NCBI GenBank assembly: GCA_026214975.1
Contig: JAOBSW010001191.1
Location: forward strand, 62,001-126,000
From: Gentiana macrophylla
Taxonomy: Eukaryota; Streptophyta; Magnoliopsida; Gentianales; Gentianaceae
Length of the DNA: 64,000 bases
Direction: 5' to 3'
Positions 12,246-24,132 of this stretch are shown here, piece by piece. Made by a program: the position numbers and the translations under genes. Numbering within the stretch: the stretch's first letter is position 1; each line of letters starts with the position of its first letter. Under the pieces are notes generated by a model that did no database searches, was not told the origin of the DNA, and saw only the letters and a list, made by a program, of their open reading frames with translations.

Positions 12246-13658
12246 CACCCTTCTCTCACTTACTTGTATCTATAGTAGAGGCCGTGGGGTTGGTTTGTCG
12301 CCTCCCCGCTCCCACTCAATATTTTGGAAGTGGTGGTGGGTTAACTAACCACATCTTTTGATGTTAACATAAAAGCACATCAAATCAAGGATTCGAATGG
12401 TGTCGGTAACGTAGGCAAGCCTACCCGCCCTATTCGTTGGAACATATGTGACGATCCGGACGAAGTCGGGTCAAGAGAGCCTTATTGAGATGAAAAGGAA
12501 TCACCCCTCCGCTCTCCAGTGTAGCTTAGTCTTGCCGGACCCCCGTGCATACATCACACTAGGAGGGTTAAGTCGGTCGAGTGAAGCTCAGTTGACCACC
12601 CAACCTATAGGCGAACCGTCTTTATCCAAGATTTATTGTTCTTTTATCATCATTCAATCTCGTAGACACTACGAATCGAAAACGTGATCTCGTTTGGGCT
12701 TTTAAGGCGGTTCACCGAGAACACACACCGAAAAGGCTTAACGATTTCATAACCCGTCCTCGGATCTTTAATTAGTTACTAAATTAATTAATTACCACGT
12801 ATTAATTAAATTTTAACTAATTACGCGAGTTTGCATACATGCCTATTTTAATTACCAAAATTAAAATTCTACATGTATGCATGGAGTGGATTTATGATAT
12901 GATGCATGTCATGGCAATTCCGGTTTTATATCTATTTTATGATCAAACACATGAAAAATAAATTGCGGAAAATTTAAACACCGAGATGGATCGTTGGTAC
13001 CCCGACTAACCTATTTTCTAAGGAAAAGTAAAACTTTAATCTATGTCTTCGAGTCTTGATCTTCAAATCTTGAACTCGAACCGCCGGATCATGAACCACG
13101 AACGACGAGGGAGGAGGCCGTAATATACCAATATATTATAAAATATATCTATATTAATAATTGTTTTTTTTAAAATATATTATAAAAAAATTATTTTTTT
13201 TTTTAATAATATAACATGATTGACCTAATGGCCAAACAATTAGGTAACCAAAAAAAAAAAAATACTGCTGCCGCCTTATCAAGAAAAAAAAATGCGCCGT
13301 AAATCCCAAAACAAACTGCCTCCTCCCGTTTTACCTTCGATGATTTTCAACACCATGATCTTCGTCGTATCGAATCCGGAATAAAAATTAAATTACAAAG
13401 AAGCCATCTTTACAATTTTCGAGTTGCATAAAATTAAATTACAAGTCCTATGCTCAAGTGATGTTAATCAAAAGAACTACAAAATAGATCTACGGGTAAA
13501 CAGTAGCAACCCCAATCCATCTCTTCAACCAAGACATTCATAACATAAAAAAATTACATATATTCATCGGCCCCTTTGTAAAAAAAATTGGGACAAAAAA
13601 TCTACATGTTTACCACTCCTAGATCTAATATTTTATACGTATAAATATAGATAACCTG

Positions 13659-13671
13659 TCTCTGATACCAC
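13659..13671 (-). other. primer-binding site of element B (initiator tRNA-Met)
   Basis: On the minus strand, just inside the 5' LTR, the sequence TGGTATCAGAG is complementary to the 3' end of plant initiator tRNA-Met, the standard primer site of many plant LTR elements. Confidence 0.85.
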
Positions 13672-15482
13672 TGTTAGTAATATCATCCGCAACGGAAGCG
13701 ATTTAAGGATCTAGATCTATAAATTACATGTAATAAAATAACTAGATCTACTCTACAAGGAGGTTGTAGAACATACCTCTTGGATCTCAAAATCCAAGTA
13801 GAAGAACCGCAATGGGGAAATTAAATGATAGTGCGAAGAGCACCACGATATTCCGCACGTGTGATCCGAGCAACTCCCGGTGGAAGGAAATTCTCGTCTC
13901 GAATCCTTTCGATATGCTACCCGGAAAAATCTCCAAGATTTTCCCCTTATCCCCTTGGCGATTTTTGCTCCTTCTCTAAGAGAAGTCGAAAATTTGTGTC
14001 TCACAGAAGGCTTATAACTCTCTTTATATATAGAGAAAGTAATATTTGTCCTCCAAGGATTTTATTTTGCAAATAAATAAATAAAAGATAATCCCATAAT
14101 ATTCTAGAACAAATCTAGAATAATATTTATCTTTATTTCTTACCATAAATATTTATCCAATAAATATTTTATGCACATGTCTTATTAATCAACAAGAAAA
14201 CAATCTCTTGCTCACTAAGACATGAGGAGGCCGAAAATTTCATCCTCACTCCTAGGGTTGGATTTCGGCCAAGAAACACATATTGGGCTAAGTTTATGAA
14301 AAATGTCTTTTCCACATATTTAATTATTTAGCTCAACTAATTTAATAGTCCACTAAACAATTAATTCACATATCGTTTTAATTAAATTCTAATAAGAATT
14401 AAATTAATATTATTAGGATTCGACGTCCGAGAATAGTTATGCTATATTGGAGGCACGTCCGGGAACCATGGACTAATAATCAATGACTCCGATAAATCAA
14501 ATAAATAATTATCTTACGAACAGAATAATTATATTCGATAAATCAATCACAGGAATATGCCACCATAATCCCGTGGATCGCACTCCTCCGATTATAAGAT
14601 TATATTTATCTCCTCACGAGAATGATAATAAGCGTCCATTGATATAATCATTACATATGGATTAATCCTCCGTGATCTATTCATTCTAAATCGGAAGTTA
14701 CCGTTAACCCTTTTTAGAACCTCTTATCCTTATTTACCATTAATCCCACAGTGATCAATTAATTCATACAACTCCTTTGGTAGCTAATCGGTGTAATATG
14801 AACTCCATGGATCGATCGTTTCTAGGATTAATAAATAAGAGAATCTGTCTATCTACTTCCATAAATGGAAGGAATGGATTCCGTATTCGTGATAACACAG
14901 ACTACTCACTCAATCCAAAGACAATGCCAAGATGGGGTAATTGGATCATGACTCAATGTAATCCTTAACCGTCATGTCAAATTTCACATCGATTCAAGCG
15001 GTTGATCGTGATCACCTCAGATTAAGATATATCCATAAATATGATCATCGATTGATTCGATAAGACTTTCGATTACGGAATTATATCGTGAACTCTAATC
15101 AAATCGGTCCAAATTACTATATGATATATCTATCATATATAAATGCCCCACTAGGTTCTCTTAACCGAAAGTCCGGATAAGACAATCACACCTATTGTGT
15201 TCGGGCGCATTAATAGCACGTTAAAGGAGAGACCCGATACTCTCGATTAACTTCACTACGGGCTAATTGTATTTTAAGTACATCTTCACTAACTCAATTC
15301 TCCCGTGTATATCCCATACATTGAGTTAAGTGATTACATAAACGATATACTTTAGGGTTTTTTGTAGTGTAAATACTATTGTCACATCGGTAAATATGAG
15401 AATAATAAATATGAATAATAATATCATTTCATTTATTAAATAAAACAATTACAAAATTGTCTTTCGGGCATAACACCTAACA
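13672..15482 (-). repeat. 5' LTR of element B
   Basis: 1,811 bp with TG...CA ends, highly similar to 6166-7984. The right boundary is fixed by the CATAC duplication at 15483-15487. Confidence 0.88.
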
Positions 15483-15487
15483 CATAC

Positions 15488-15596
15488 AATGTCATTAAAT
15501 AGGAACGGATCAAAGCACAACTTCATGGCAATGAAAGACCAATAGGATGAGGATAATGAGGAAAGATTCAATGATCGATGGTTTGTCGATCATTAA
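15488..15596 (+). pseudogene. LINE ORF1 remnant, continuation after element B
   Basis: Removing element B and one copy of CATAC makes the frame ending KKPFLPHT (before 6166) run on into MSLNRNGSKHNFMAMKDQ, then a stop, then DEDNEERFNDRW. This continuity supports both the insertion boundaries and the reading direction of the broken ORF1. The tail has no recognisable domain. Confidence 0.5.
15570..15594. repeat. perfect 9-bp inverted repeat
   Basis: aatgatcga and tcgatcatt flank the 7-base spacer tggtttg, a perfect 9-bp stem at the end of the LINE ORF1 remnant. Its role is unknown. Confidence 0.6.
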
Positions 15597-16786
15597 TCTA
15601 TATCATCTAACAATTAACAGTAGAAGAAAATCATATTGGACATGCCTTAATATGTTGCAACATATAATATGTTGCGTTGGACTGGATAATCATAATGGAT
15701 ATGTTGCAATATATAATCTATTATTTCAGAGTGGATTATCAAATGCCTTAAATTAACATCGCAATGTGAATTTACATTGAACAAGACAGACATATTTACA
15801 TTGTACAAGGTTATAATATTAAAACTAAAAAAATACACAAAATGCACCATAATTACAACACCAACAAAAAAAGCAAAAGATGTTATATTTTCATTTCCAT
15901 TTGTTTGTAATAACTTAAGTTTTAAAATATATGGTAATTTATCAACTTTTTTTCATAAAGAAAACATGAACGTGAACATGAAATGACTGATAATCAAATC
16001 CTAGAATATGAGTCCATTCAAACCACAAGAGTAATGAACCACTTGCATTCAAAGGACCAAAGGTTGAGATGGAAAATTATGTTGCGGAGACTTCTTATTA
16101 AGGATTTGTATTTGTGACCAATCAAAACAGAACATGTGAAATGAGTTTAGTGTGTTTGTGGTGATTTATTTTGTTTATATACTTAATTGTAGTATGTTTA
16201 ATGCCACATGTCATGCTTTATATATTTGCTATTGAAACTCCTTAAAGAGTACGCGATAGAATTTCTCGACCGAGACACGCCATGAATTTTGTTCAAAAGT
16301 TTTAATACCTTACGTGTGGAATTATGTCTCACACATCTTTGCAAGTGAAATTTTGAGTTTTGGAAGATGATGTAGGAATAATTGTAAGTGAAGTTTTAAA
16401 AGAAAGACGACAACAAATGAAATGAAAGATAATGTGAATGAATTATGGTTTTTGAAGGTTTAGATCAAATAATATAACTCTTTGAATAATTTTAATAATA
16501 TGAGAGAAAATATTATAAAAACACTCTAAGCGATGAAGAACATGTTGGATACACTTAGATAAGGGTATTTTAATCCCATAAAATTGCCTTAAAAAATTAA
16601 GGTGTAGTGTGAATTAAATGCTAAATAGTATTTCATAATTATTCTAACTTTCAATTTTCAATATATTTTTTTTTTATTCTTGAAATTAAACACATTATAT
16701 GCAATGTGAAACTACATTCTTAAAATTTCAATACTAAAATTTTCAATTCAACAACCAACACTTGTGAAGCACGTGCATTTTGCTAG
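15597..16786 (+). mobile_element. possible short non-autonomous Helitron
   Basis: The right end gaagcacgtgcattttgctag (CTAG at 16783-16786, followed by T) looks like a Helitron 3' end: a small GC hairpin about 10 bases before CTAG, although one arm is decayed. A left end TC preceded by A exists at 15597 (TCTATATCATC), which would give A^T insertion, but TC after A is common. The interior is AT-rich and non-coding. Only the 3' end is suggestive. Confidence 0.3.
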
Positions 16787-17233
16787 TAAAATAAAAAACA
16801 CCTCTTCAGCTTGTCTGAAGAGTGCAAACCAAGTTATGGCCTCTACACTTTTCTATATAGCAATATTGTTTTGGTGGTGTGCTCCCAGGGGTGTTCCCAT
16901 TTTAATAATTTTTTAGGCAAAACACACAGAAGTATTCTCACTCAGCACTACTACTAAAACTTAGTTTATTTCGTTTTCAGTTTCAAGTATTTGCAGGAGT
17001 TGAAATTAAAAAAAAAAAAAAAAAAAAACGAAATAGCATGCTATTAGAGGAGGGGTGGATTTCACATTTTGATAATATGATGAATAGAGAATATTACACA
17101 TTTCCATGAAATTTAAAAACTACAATCAAACTAAACAAAATCATAGAAATTAAAGATGATAGATTTACACCCTTGACAGAACTATAGCACCTCAAAACAA
17201 TTCCCCTCCAATATATTATTAACATTCTAATTC
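16787..17233. other. intergenic sequence downstream of the telomere-binding gene
   Basis: No gene is seen. Contains an A run (about 17009-17028) and AT-rich spacer. Its right part may be transcribed beyond the poly(A) signal of the minus-strand gene. Confidence 0.5.
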
Positions 17234-17239
17234 TTTATT
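17234..17239 (-). terminator. candidate poly(A) signal of the telomere-binding gene
   Basis: AATAAA on the minus strand, about 185 bases after the stop codon at 17424-17426. Position and hexamer fit a plant 3' UTR. No transcript evidence is available. Confidence 0.45.
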
Positions 17240-17423
17240 CTGTCACACCCCCTCCTATACAAGCTATGAAAAAACATCAAACATATTACACTAGCCCTTC
17301 TTTTTTAATACAGAAATAATAAATCATAAGGAAAAAACTGATGAGAGAATAAGCATGTTTGTTCTTCAACTGTACGATTTCCAGCTCCTCCATAGCGAGA
17401 TTATTGATGATCAGAAAACGTGA

Positions 17424-20400
17424 TTAGGAAGGATCAGACGGCTCTTGCTTGAATTGCTGTTTGACTTGCTGCTGTGACCAATAAGCATGAGCAGCCAAAA
17501 CTCTGTCTAACAGCTCCTGGGGCACAGGCTCACCCCGACGCTGTTGAGGAGCTATCTTTGCTGTGTGTACTAAGGTTTTCCACTTGTCCTACACGAATTT
17601 GTATCACCAACACAAAGTTAGCTCAGCTGATAAAAGAACCGAGTCTTTTCTGTCAATTAGATTCCTACTACAAACCGCGAGACTCTGTTGGTTGGTCATG
17701 TGTGTGTAAGTAAACCTTGTAAATACGCTCATACAGCCCATAAGCCTGTCATGACCGAGATGGCTACTGACCGGAGTTGAAACCATCCAAACTTTTGTAA
17801 TGAAAAAAAAAAAAGAAAAAAAAAAAAAAAAAAAAAAAAAAGGAGTAAATGATATTCATACGAATCTCAAATAAGCCTTTGCCTTTGCTCTAAAAGGAGC
17901 AACAACAGGTAGCAACCTTCCAGATACTTGCAACAAAAATGATTTGCATGGAGCTAGCAACTAAATGGTGCAAAAAGAAAAGGGCGTAATAAATGAGATG
18001 AGCATTCAAAAACTACAGGTACTGAATGTAATCGTGATCAATCAATCTGTAACACTTGAATGCTTCGAAACTTCTCACCTTCAAATCTACATAAGTCCGG
18101 TGCTTCGCGTTCTCAAAAGCACGGAGCTTAACATCACGCCATCTGCAGAAAATATACGAAACTGTGACAGAAAATAAATGAAGACGGGCTAAAAGCCAAG
18201 TATTTCATGTAAATTGCCAATCCAGAGCATCATAGTATTATAAGTGCATGTGATTATATAGTTAGCAAGGTCCTGCATACAATAAAGCTCCTGAAACTTG
18301 ATGTAGATGAAGTGCACTTTCCCCATGGAATGCGCATATACTTCTTCCGAAGATTAGTCATTCCACCTCTATTTTCAAGTAATAGCTACTCAAAGTAGGC
18401 AGCTAATTGACATCAAATATAAAAGAAAAAGTGTTCTTTATAAAACCAACCTTCCTGTTCCGAGTTTCTCAACGGCTTGAACCAGTGCCTCAACTTCAGA
18501 AACTGAGAATGGCCTACGAATACGACGTTGTGCAGCCTCAGATGATCTCTTGGACTTACGCATTGGGACCGCAGACAGGGCCTCAACACTCATTGTCGGA
18601 ATGGAAACCAAGGCTTTTGAATCCCCAGCAGTTTTCTCAAATGACACGTAAGGAGGAGAGGGAGCAGAGTCATGATCACTTTCAATGGATTTGTTGCTAA
18701 TATTGGTTCCACGAGGATCTGGCGGTGCATCAGAAGTCCCATGAAGCTCTGCACTGGGACTAGCAACTGACATAGGAGGATACCTACAGGTGTAGCATAC
18801 TTTCTTCATTAAGAGATGGAGAAATCAGTGAATGGACCCACTCATGTTAAGAGTATTTCTAACGTATCCCATTCTAATACGTATCAGCAAAATTACACGT
18901 TCTATCGCTTATCTCAAAGGAAAGTCACGTACAATGATAATCCTAACATGAGGAGTTGCTATGGCACCTTAAAGTGCGAAAATACAATAGACAAGATAAG
19001 AAATGCGAGTAGCAGTATTGAAAATGTTAAGACGGATGTGTGATGTACAAAGACAAGATAGAAATAGTTATAGTGAGGAAAGAATTGGAAGTTGTTTATT
19101 GCTGAAAAACGAGTGGGTTGCGTCTAAGACTCTAAGTTTGTATGCTCATTTACATAAGCAACAATTAGATGCACTTGCTATGCAGGGTTTGGAAAAAAAG
19201 ACTAATTTCAAAAAGAGGAAGAGGAAAGGGTTCAAAGAAAATACATATGATAACTATTACAAATGATATGGCTTTTGGGGACGTTAAGAAGGCATGGTCC
19301 ATAACAGAAGGCTTGAGTTGTGTTGTTGAAAAACATGAGTGCCGTTTGAAAGTTTAAAGCTGGAAAGAATAACACTTACCAAAAAATAAAATAAAACAAT
19401 AACAGCAATGGCAGAAAATTAGAAGACTAAAAACCAGCCTATAAGCATAGCCGAAACACTGCCTAAGATTTAGGAATACAGAATACCTTGACAGTGGTTC
19501 AGGGGCATCAAAGGGTAGTAGACGTGGATGATCTTCAGGACTTAAAGGCTGCAGAGTTTGGGCTGTATTTGGTTCGAGTGTGAAGCCAAGACCATCTAGC
19601 TTGTTATTATGAGATATTCCGCTCTGCAATAAAGTTTTGTTATCGTCTTTAATCTTCTTACCCTGAAGAAGTACCCCAACATGCAATCCACTGCTAAGAA
19701 TGGCTGTAACAGCCTCCATAACTGTTTTCTGCAAAACAGCAAAAGGCAAAAGTCAATAAGCAAGTTTTCACATTTACTCGAGACAGCCAGACATTAGTAT
19801 AGCAATAGAATGTCATGTCAGGAAAAAAAAAAAAAAAGGGGGGGGGGAGAGAAGAAGGCTGAGGAAGATTTTAATGCTAGACCAGCACAATCAGATGAAG
19901 TTCCTAAGCCTAAGAAGTTGTCCTAAGAAACAAAAGATAGAGAAAACGCTCATTCAAAATCACAATTCATCAAGATCCCAAGTACATGAAGACCACAGAA
20001 GGAAAAATGGCAAACATAAAAAGCATGTTAAAGCCATAGATGAATTCCTCATAAAACGATGGTTCTACTTCATGTTGTTTTATGGTTACTAGGCAGTTCA
20101 AAATATTGGCCAAAACTTACGTTTTCAATCAAATACTTTACCAGGGCAGGAAGTGCATTAGAAATCATTACAGTTTCTTATCAATGTAACCTACTAAAGA
20201 GGGATGCTATATACAACGACTGTCATTTGCATATTAATTTTGAGAATAGTGTTAACTTGGTCACTTAAACCAAATACCTTCAGAGAACTGACTGTTGCAT
20301 TTTCTGAGATCTCAATGAAAAATTCTGGAACCCTGAAAGACCTGATCTTAAGCTTAACTGTGTAAAACAAAACACAAAATGTAAGGACTTTTGTTTTTTT

Positions 20401-21962
20401 TTTTTTTTTTTACGTATATGGAGCTACCCAGCAAAAATGTCTGCATGAACCATTTTGTTAGAGAATCGCATACGATGGGGGTTCCTAGACTGGAAAGAAA
20501 CATGTTCACGAGCAGCTGGCTTTGATTTTGTCGATGTCCCACTTGCTGCAAGCAGCAAAAGTTGTCAGAATAATTAAGATAAATACCAAGACTGTAGAAT
20601 CTTTTAAGATGGAAAGTAGAGAAACAGAAACGTCTCCCAATGATATACCCCTAGGCAACATTGACGCTGAAGCATATCCATCAAAGTCCTTCCCATTTGA
20701 CTTGCATGTTCCATCATTACAAATCCCACCGTCAGAATTTGTAACAGAGCTCCAATCATACAATTTCCGTTTCTTGAAAGGGTAATCCTTTTGAGATCTG
20801 AGAAGCTTGCTCCCATTTTTTCCATTTTGGGAAATGTTCTTTCTCTCAGCATCTAGAAGGCATGAATACATGTAAGAAATTGATGTTTAAATAGGAAAAG
20901 CATTTGCATGACTACCCAGAGAAACAAATCTAAGCACTGTTTTGACGACTCACCGGAACTTAAACATTCCTCGTCATTCTTGTTTGGGGCAACATTCCAA
21001 TACTTAGATGCAAGTATCTTTCTAATTCTTCGATCTCCAATCCGATGTGATGGCCTAAAGGCCTTATTTTTTGTGCTTGGTTGGGTGCACCAAGACAACT
21101 TTTCGTCATCATCCCTACTAACTAAACTAAGATCCTCCCGGCTAAAGGAAAGTGGACTATTAGGAACGTAGTCCTTGGATGAAGAGAATCTGTGACTATT
21201 GTCAGAACATCCAAGTCCAGAAGGTTTACTGTCCAAAGTCATCGGGAACTCAGAATTGCAGACAATTTCGCTTTTATTTACTGCCGATTCTAGACCATTC
21301 TTCTCAACTTCAGCTACATTATTACTTTCACACTCTAATTTACAACCAGGTGTGACCCTGCAACCAAACAGCTCAATATCTGTGTTTCCAGCTATAAATT
21401 GGCCATTTACCAACGGTTCAACGGGCGCAACCTTTCCTGAGCATTCAGAAGCTGTTATCACAGATGCAGGTCCTGAGCAAGCATCTCCTTGAGTGGATGA
21501 AAGCTCCATAGGGAAACCATTTAGACAGGGAGCTCCTAGGACCAGATTGGATACGATGAAATTCCTATTGACATCACTACAAAAACCACTTGCCTCAACA
21601 TGTTTATCTTCATCCTGTTTCTCCTTCTTGATAGAATCATAGACAGTTTCAGACTGCTTCTTACTACCCATATCCATGGAATCAGGTTCGGACAACAATT
21701 TACCGGCTATATTAGCCAACAAATTGAATCTACACATTTGGGTTTCATCCTGTTTTCTCTTCAATGTGCCCCTTCTCTACAAAATGACAATGAAATACAT
21801 TCGAGTCAGACTTGAGATTCAGAACCTGAATGACCACCATTCAGTTAAAAGAAAGATGCTGAAAAAAGCAGATTTGTGTACCCTGGCTGATCTGGCAGCT
21901 CGAGGTACAGGAGGCATATGATAGCCATTGAACCCATAATCTACCCTTTTCTGCAGCATCAT
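17424..21962 (-). CDS. telomere repeat-binding factor, TRP1/TBP1/NgTRF1 type (9 coding exons)
   Basis: Nuclear Myb-type protein predicted to bind double-stranded plant telomere repeats (TTTAGGG). Coding exons in order: 21882-21962, 20954-21776, 20649-20852, 20474-20545, 20278-20357, 19487-19728, 18451-18783, 18079-18142, 17424-17588. All introns are GT-AG, phases agree, and the total of 2,064 nt gives 687 residues, close to NgTRF1. The N-terminus MMLQKRVDYGFNGY matches the family and fixes the start (a second ATG follows at once). The ubiquitin-like domain, about residues 394-480, is coded by exons 5-6 (VPEFFIEISENATVSSLK; GVLLQGKKIKDDNKTLL). The C-terminal Myb domain begins RRPFSVSEVEALV (about 590) and includes the telobox VDLKDKW (630-636), then the plant extension ending QQFKQEPSDPS. 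A basic KSKR stretch before the Myb domain could be a nuclear signal. No frame damage is seen. The function is by family; the splice model is mine. Confidence 0.92.
17612..17841 (+). mobile_element. SINE-like retroposon in the last intron
   Basis: A 230-bp insert on the strand opposite to the gene. It begins with a good tRNA-type A box (tagctcagctga, 17619-17630) and ends in an A-rich tail of nearly 40 bases (17803-17841). That structure is typical of tRNA-derived plant SINEs. I cannot identify a clear B box or a flanking target duplication, so it may be old or only tRNA-like. It lies in the intron between exons 8 and 9, away from the splice sites. Confidence 0.45.
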
Positions 21963-23340
21963 ATTCTAGAAAACATACAGAAGGAATCTCATGAAGTGTA
22001 GACAATGCATATTTCATCAAAATTAACAATCTAAATCTCCAATATCAGAAAGCATTCACCAATCGCTTCTCCTCAATGATCCATATAGAAAACATCTGCA
22101 CACACACAAAAAAAATAAAATAATAAGGGTAGAAAAACAAGTGAACCCTTGAAACTATAGCAAAAAAGAAAGGAAGAAAAAAATAAACGGAATCAAGCAA
22201 CACATACGAAGTGTAGAAAGCTCATTTATCAGGAGTCAGCATTTTCAGATGGTCTTAGCAGAAGTAACGTTCATGCCACAATCTGATCCAAAAGAAGTCA
22301 TAATCATGCCGCTTAAAAAAGAGACGGGTAGTTCGCAAATCATCAGGACATAAAAGAACACCTATCTGAAACATCCTCATTTGATCAGTCAATGTAAATC
22401 CCCAAAGGTAGAAACACAAAATGTACCAAATAATTACAAACTACCCAGTTTGAAATATCACCAACACATTTTATTAGGGAAGATGTAGGTTTTATGATTT
22501 GACAACTTATAGATAACTAACCAATCACGTTAATGTGATTGTGAAAAGATATATGTTAAAAGGTCTGGAGAGAGAGAAGATGAATTCACCAAAATCCCAG
22601 GAATAAGCAATACTCCAAAAGCTTAGAGAAGAAACAAAAAAAGCATGTGCTTCTGTTGTATCTGGATGCTGATTTGCAAGCAAAAGATACTGGTTCTTAC
22701 TTACAAAAATAATGGAATATAGGATCTCCATAAACCTTCGGATTTTTCTCCAAATCAAGCCTTTTAAGAGACAATAAAGAATCCCGTATGTCACAAAGAA
22801 GTCAAAATAATCATCCCAGACATCCACAAAACAAATTTTAGAGTTGCAAATTTTGAAAAACCCTGAAGAGTGTCCCGTATCAAATCCATCAAACACAATA
22901 GATCCAAAACAAAAATTGCCTAAAGATTGGGGTTCTGCATGAGCAATTCATACAAGAAAGGCGAAAAATTCTCCAGAAGAAGAAAAAGAACCGTAAAAGT
23001 TGTAGTTGTATAGAACAATAGAGGAACTCAGGAATTCCAGCCAGAAAGCACTAAACTTTGGAGGTCTCTCTTGTCAATGAAGAACAAGAGGCTTATCCGC
23101 CAAACAACAACAATTCAACATCGAGCCACAAAGAATGTTCATAATCCCATCTTCGAAGAACAAGGATTTACTTGAAATTCAACGCCATTTTCTTTCAGAA
23201 ACTTCAGCACTTACCCCCATTTCAGCCCAAACAGTTCCAATTTGCATGATTCAACGTCAAACATCGCAAGATCGGAGAATTACCGGAGAATTCAACCCCA
23301 GTAAAAATCTGAAAATCAAAAAAACCAATTTGTAACTAAC
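21963..23340 (-). promoter_or_regulatory. 5' leader and putative promoter region of the telomere-binding gene
   Basis: No further coding exon is seen upstream of the start codon. A likely 3' splice site (ttttctag) lies three bases before the ATG, suggesting a leader intron. Several upstream ATGs in the region are then intronic. The first leader exon probably lies near 23000-23330. AT-rich TATA-like sequence is present on the minus strand at 23340-23390. Boundaries are inferred. Confidence 0.4.
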
Positions 23341-23523
23341 ACACAATCATTTCTATAAATTAAAAAAAAAATACATATAATTTAACCAATTTTTCAATGT
23401 CCACCCACTTCCTAGGACGCCAAAACAATTATTTAGACGCAACCTTGTCATGAAATATTTGATTATTTCATTTTTCTAGCTTTTCATTATCATTTTGGAT
23501 TTTTTTCCCTCTATTTCTATATT

Positions 23524-23817
23524 CTATGGCCAAAAACCCTTTGAAAACCCACAGAGCCCAATTTGCTTAAACCCCCAGTTCTTATACAACTGAGTTCTGT
23601 CACCGGAACTGTCGGTGAGAGGTAAAGAGATTACTGGCTGTAGCAAGTTTCTCTCAGAAATCACCTGAAGACCTGTTCTTCTGTGGCCCCCACGCTCTTG
23701 CCAATGGGGCTTCAAGATGCCTCCAGGTGGACAGATATGAGTATCGTGTGGTTTGCTTTGCACCATCGAGAAAAACGTCGGGTCACGAATTGAGAGAGAT
23801 TCCCAAAAATTCGGCAC
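23524..23817 (-). CDS. hypothetical 97-residue open frame
   Basis: An uninterrupted minus-strand frame (starts MPNFWESLSIRDPTFF, contains GGHRRTGLQVISERN) just upstream of the telomere-binding gene. The GC content is higher than the flanks. I recognise no domain, and it may be a fragment of an old gene or exon, or chance. No splice partners or element ends are evident. Confidence 0.2.
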   Translation of the reverse strand: MPNFWESLSIRDPTFFSMVQSKPHDTHICPPGGILKPHWQERGGHRRTGLQVISERNLLQPVISLPLTDSSGDRTQLYKNWGFKQIGLCGFSKGFWP

Positions 23818-24132
23818 TTGATACTAAAATATACTCTTTCCGTCGTAATTTGTTTGAGAGCATTTTAAAATTTGAGATATCAATTAATAAATTATCGATC
23901 ATTTAAAATTTTATTAATTTACCTTTTATCTTTTATATGTAGCATTATTTTTCTGATATTTAAGGAGGCATCGATTAATGATATGAAGCGATTTAGGCGA
24001 TTAAAACAAAAATTTAAGTATATTAAGAGTTATGAAACTTATGCAGGCAATGAAAAAAATGAGTAAATTAAAACAAATTGGGGCGAGAGTATAAAAACAT
24101 TAACAAAAATTACACAAATATAAAAAGGAAAA
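23818..24132. other. AT-rich spacer before the LINE 3' end
   Basis: No gene is seen. The frames are AT-driven. The right end is the flank of the LINE poly(A) tail, and no matching target duplication was found at the other LINE end. Confidence 0.5.

Larger units (their letters stand above)
6166..15482 (-). mobile_element. full-length non-coding LTR element B
   Basis: Complete LTR element of 9,317 bp in minus orientation. LTRs are 6166-7984 and 13672-15482, with TG...CA ends and a perfect 5-bp target duplication. The primer-binding site next to the right LTR (TGGTATCAGAG on the minus strand, about 13659-13669) matches initiator tRNA-Met. The polypurine tract lies next to the left LTR (about 7985-7998). 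The 5,687-bp internal region has no open frame resembling gag, protease, integrase, RT or RNase H. It is a large non-autonomous derivative that would need enzymes from another element. It inserted into a LINE ORF1 pseudogene, whose frame can be followed across the insertion. Its closest relative here is element C, in the opposite orientation. Confidence 0.9.

Noticed and set aside
12448..12687. 79-codon frame in element B
   Set aside because: Not conserved as an open frame in the homologous part of element C, and on the antisense strand of the element.
17619..17690. tRNA gene, because of a tRNA-like A box
   Set aside because: No cloverleaf can be formed and no B box is clear; the A tail points to a SINE-like element.
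20354..20551. Minus-strand frame of 65 codons overlapping the telomere-binding gene
   Set aside because: It reads exon 4 in the wrong frame and then intron. The spliced frame SGTSTKSKPAAREHV is the one consistent with phases.
20853..20953. Extension of the large minus-strand frame past ECLSS
   Set aside because: The donor site at 20953 and the acceptor before 20852 join in phase to DAERKNIS; the extension is intronic.
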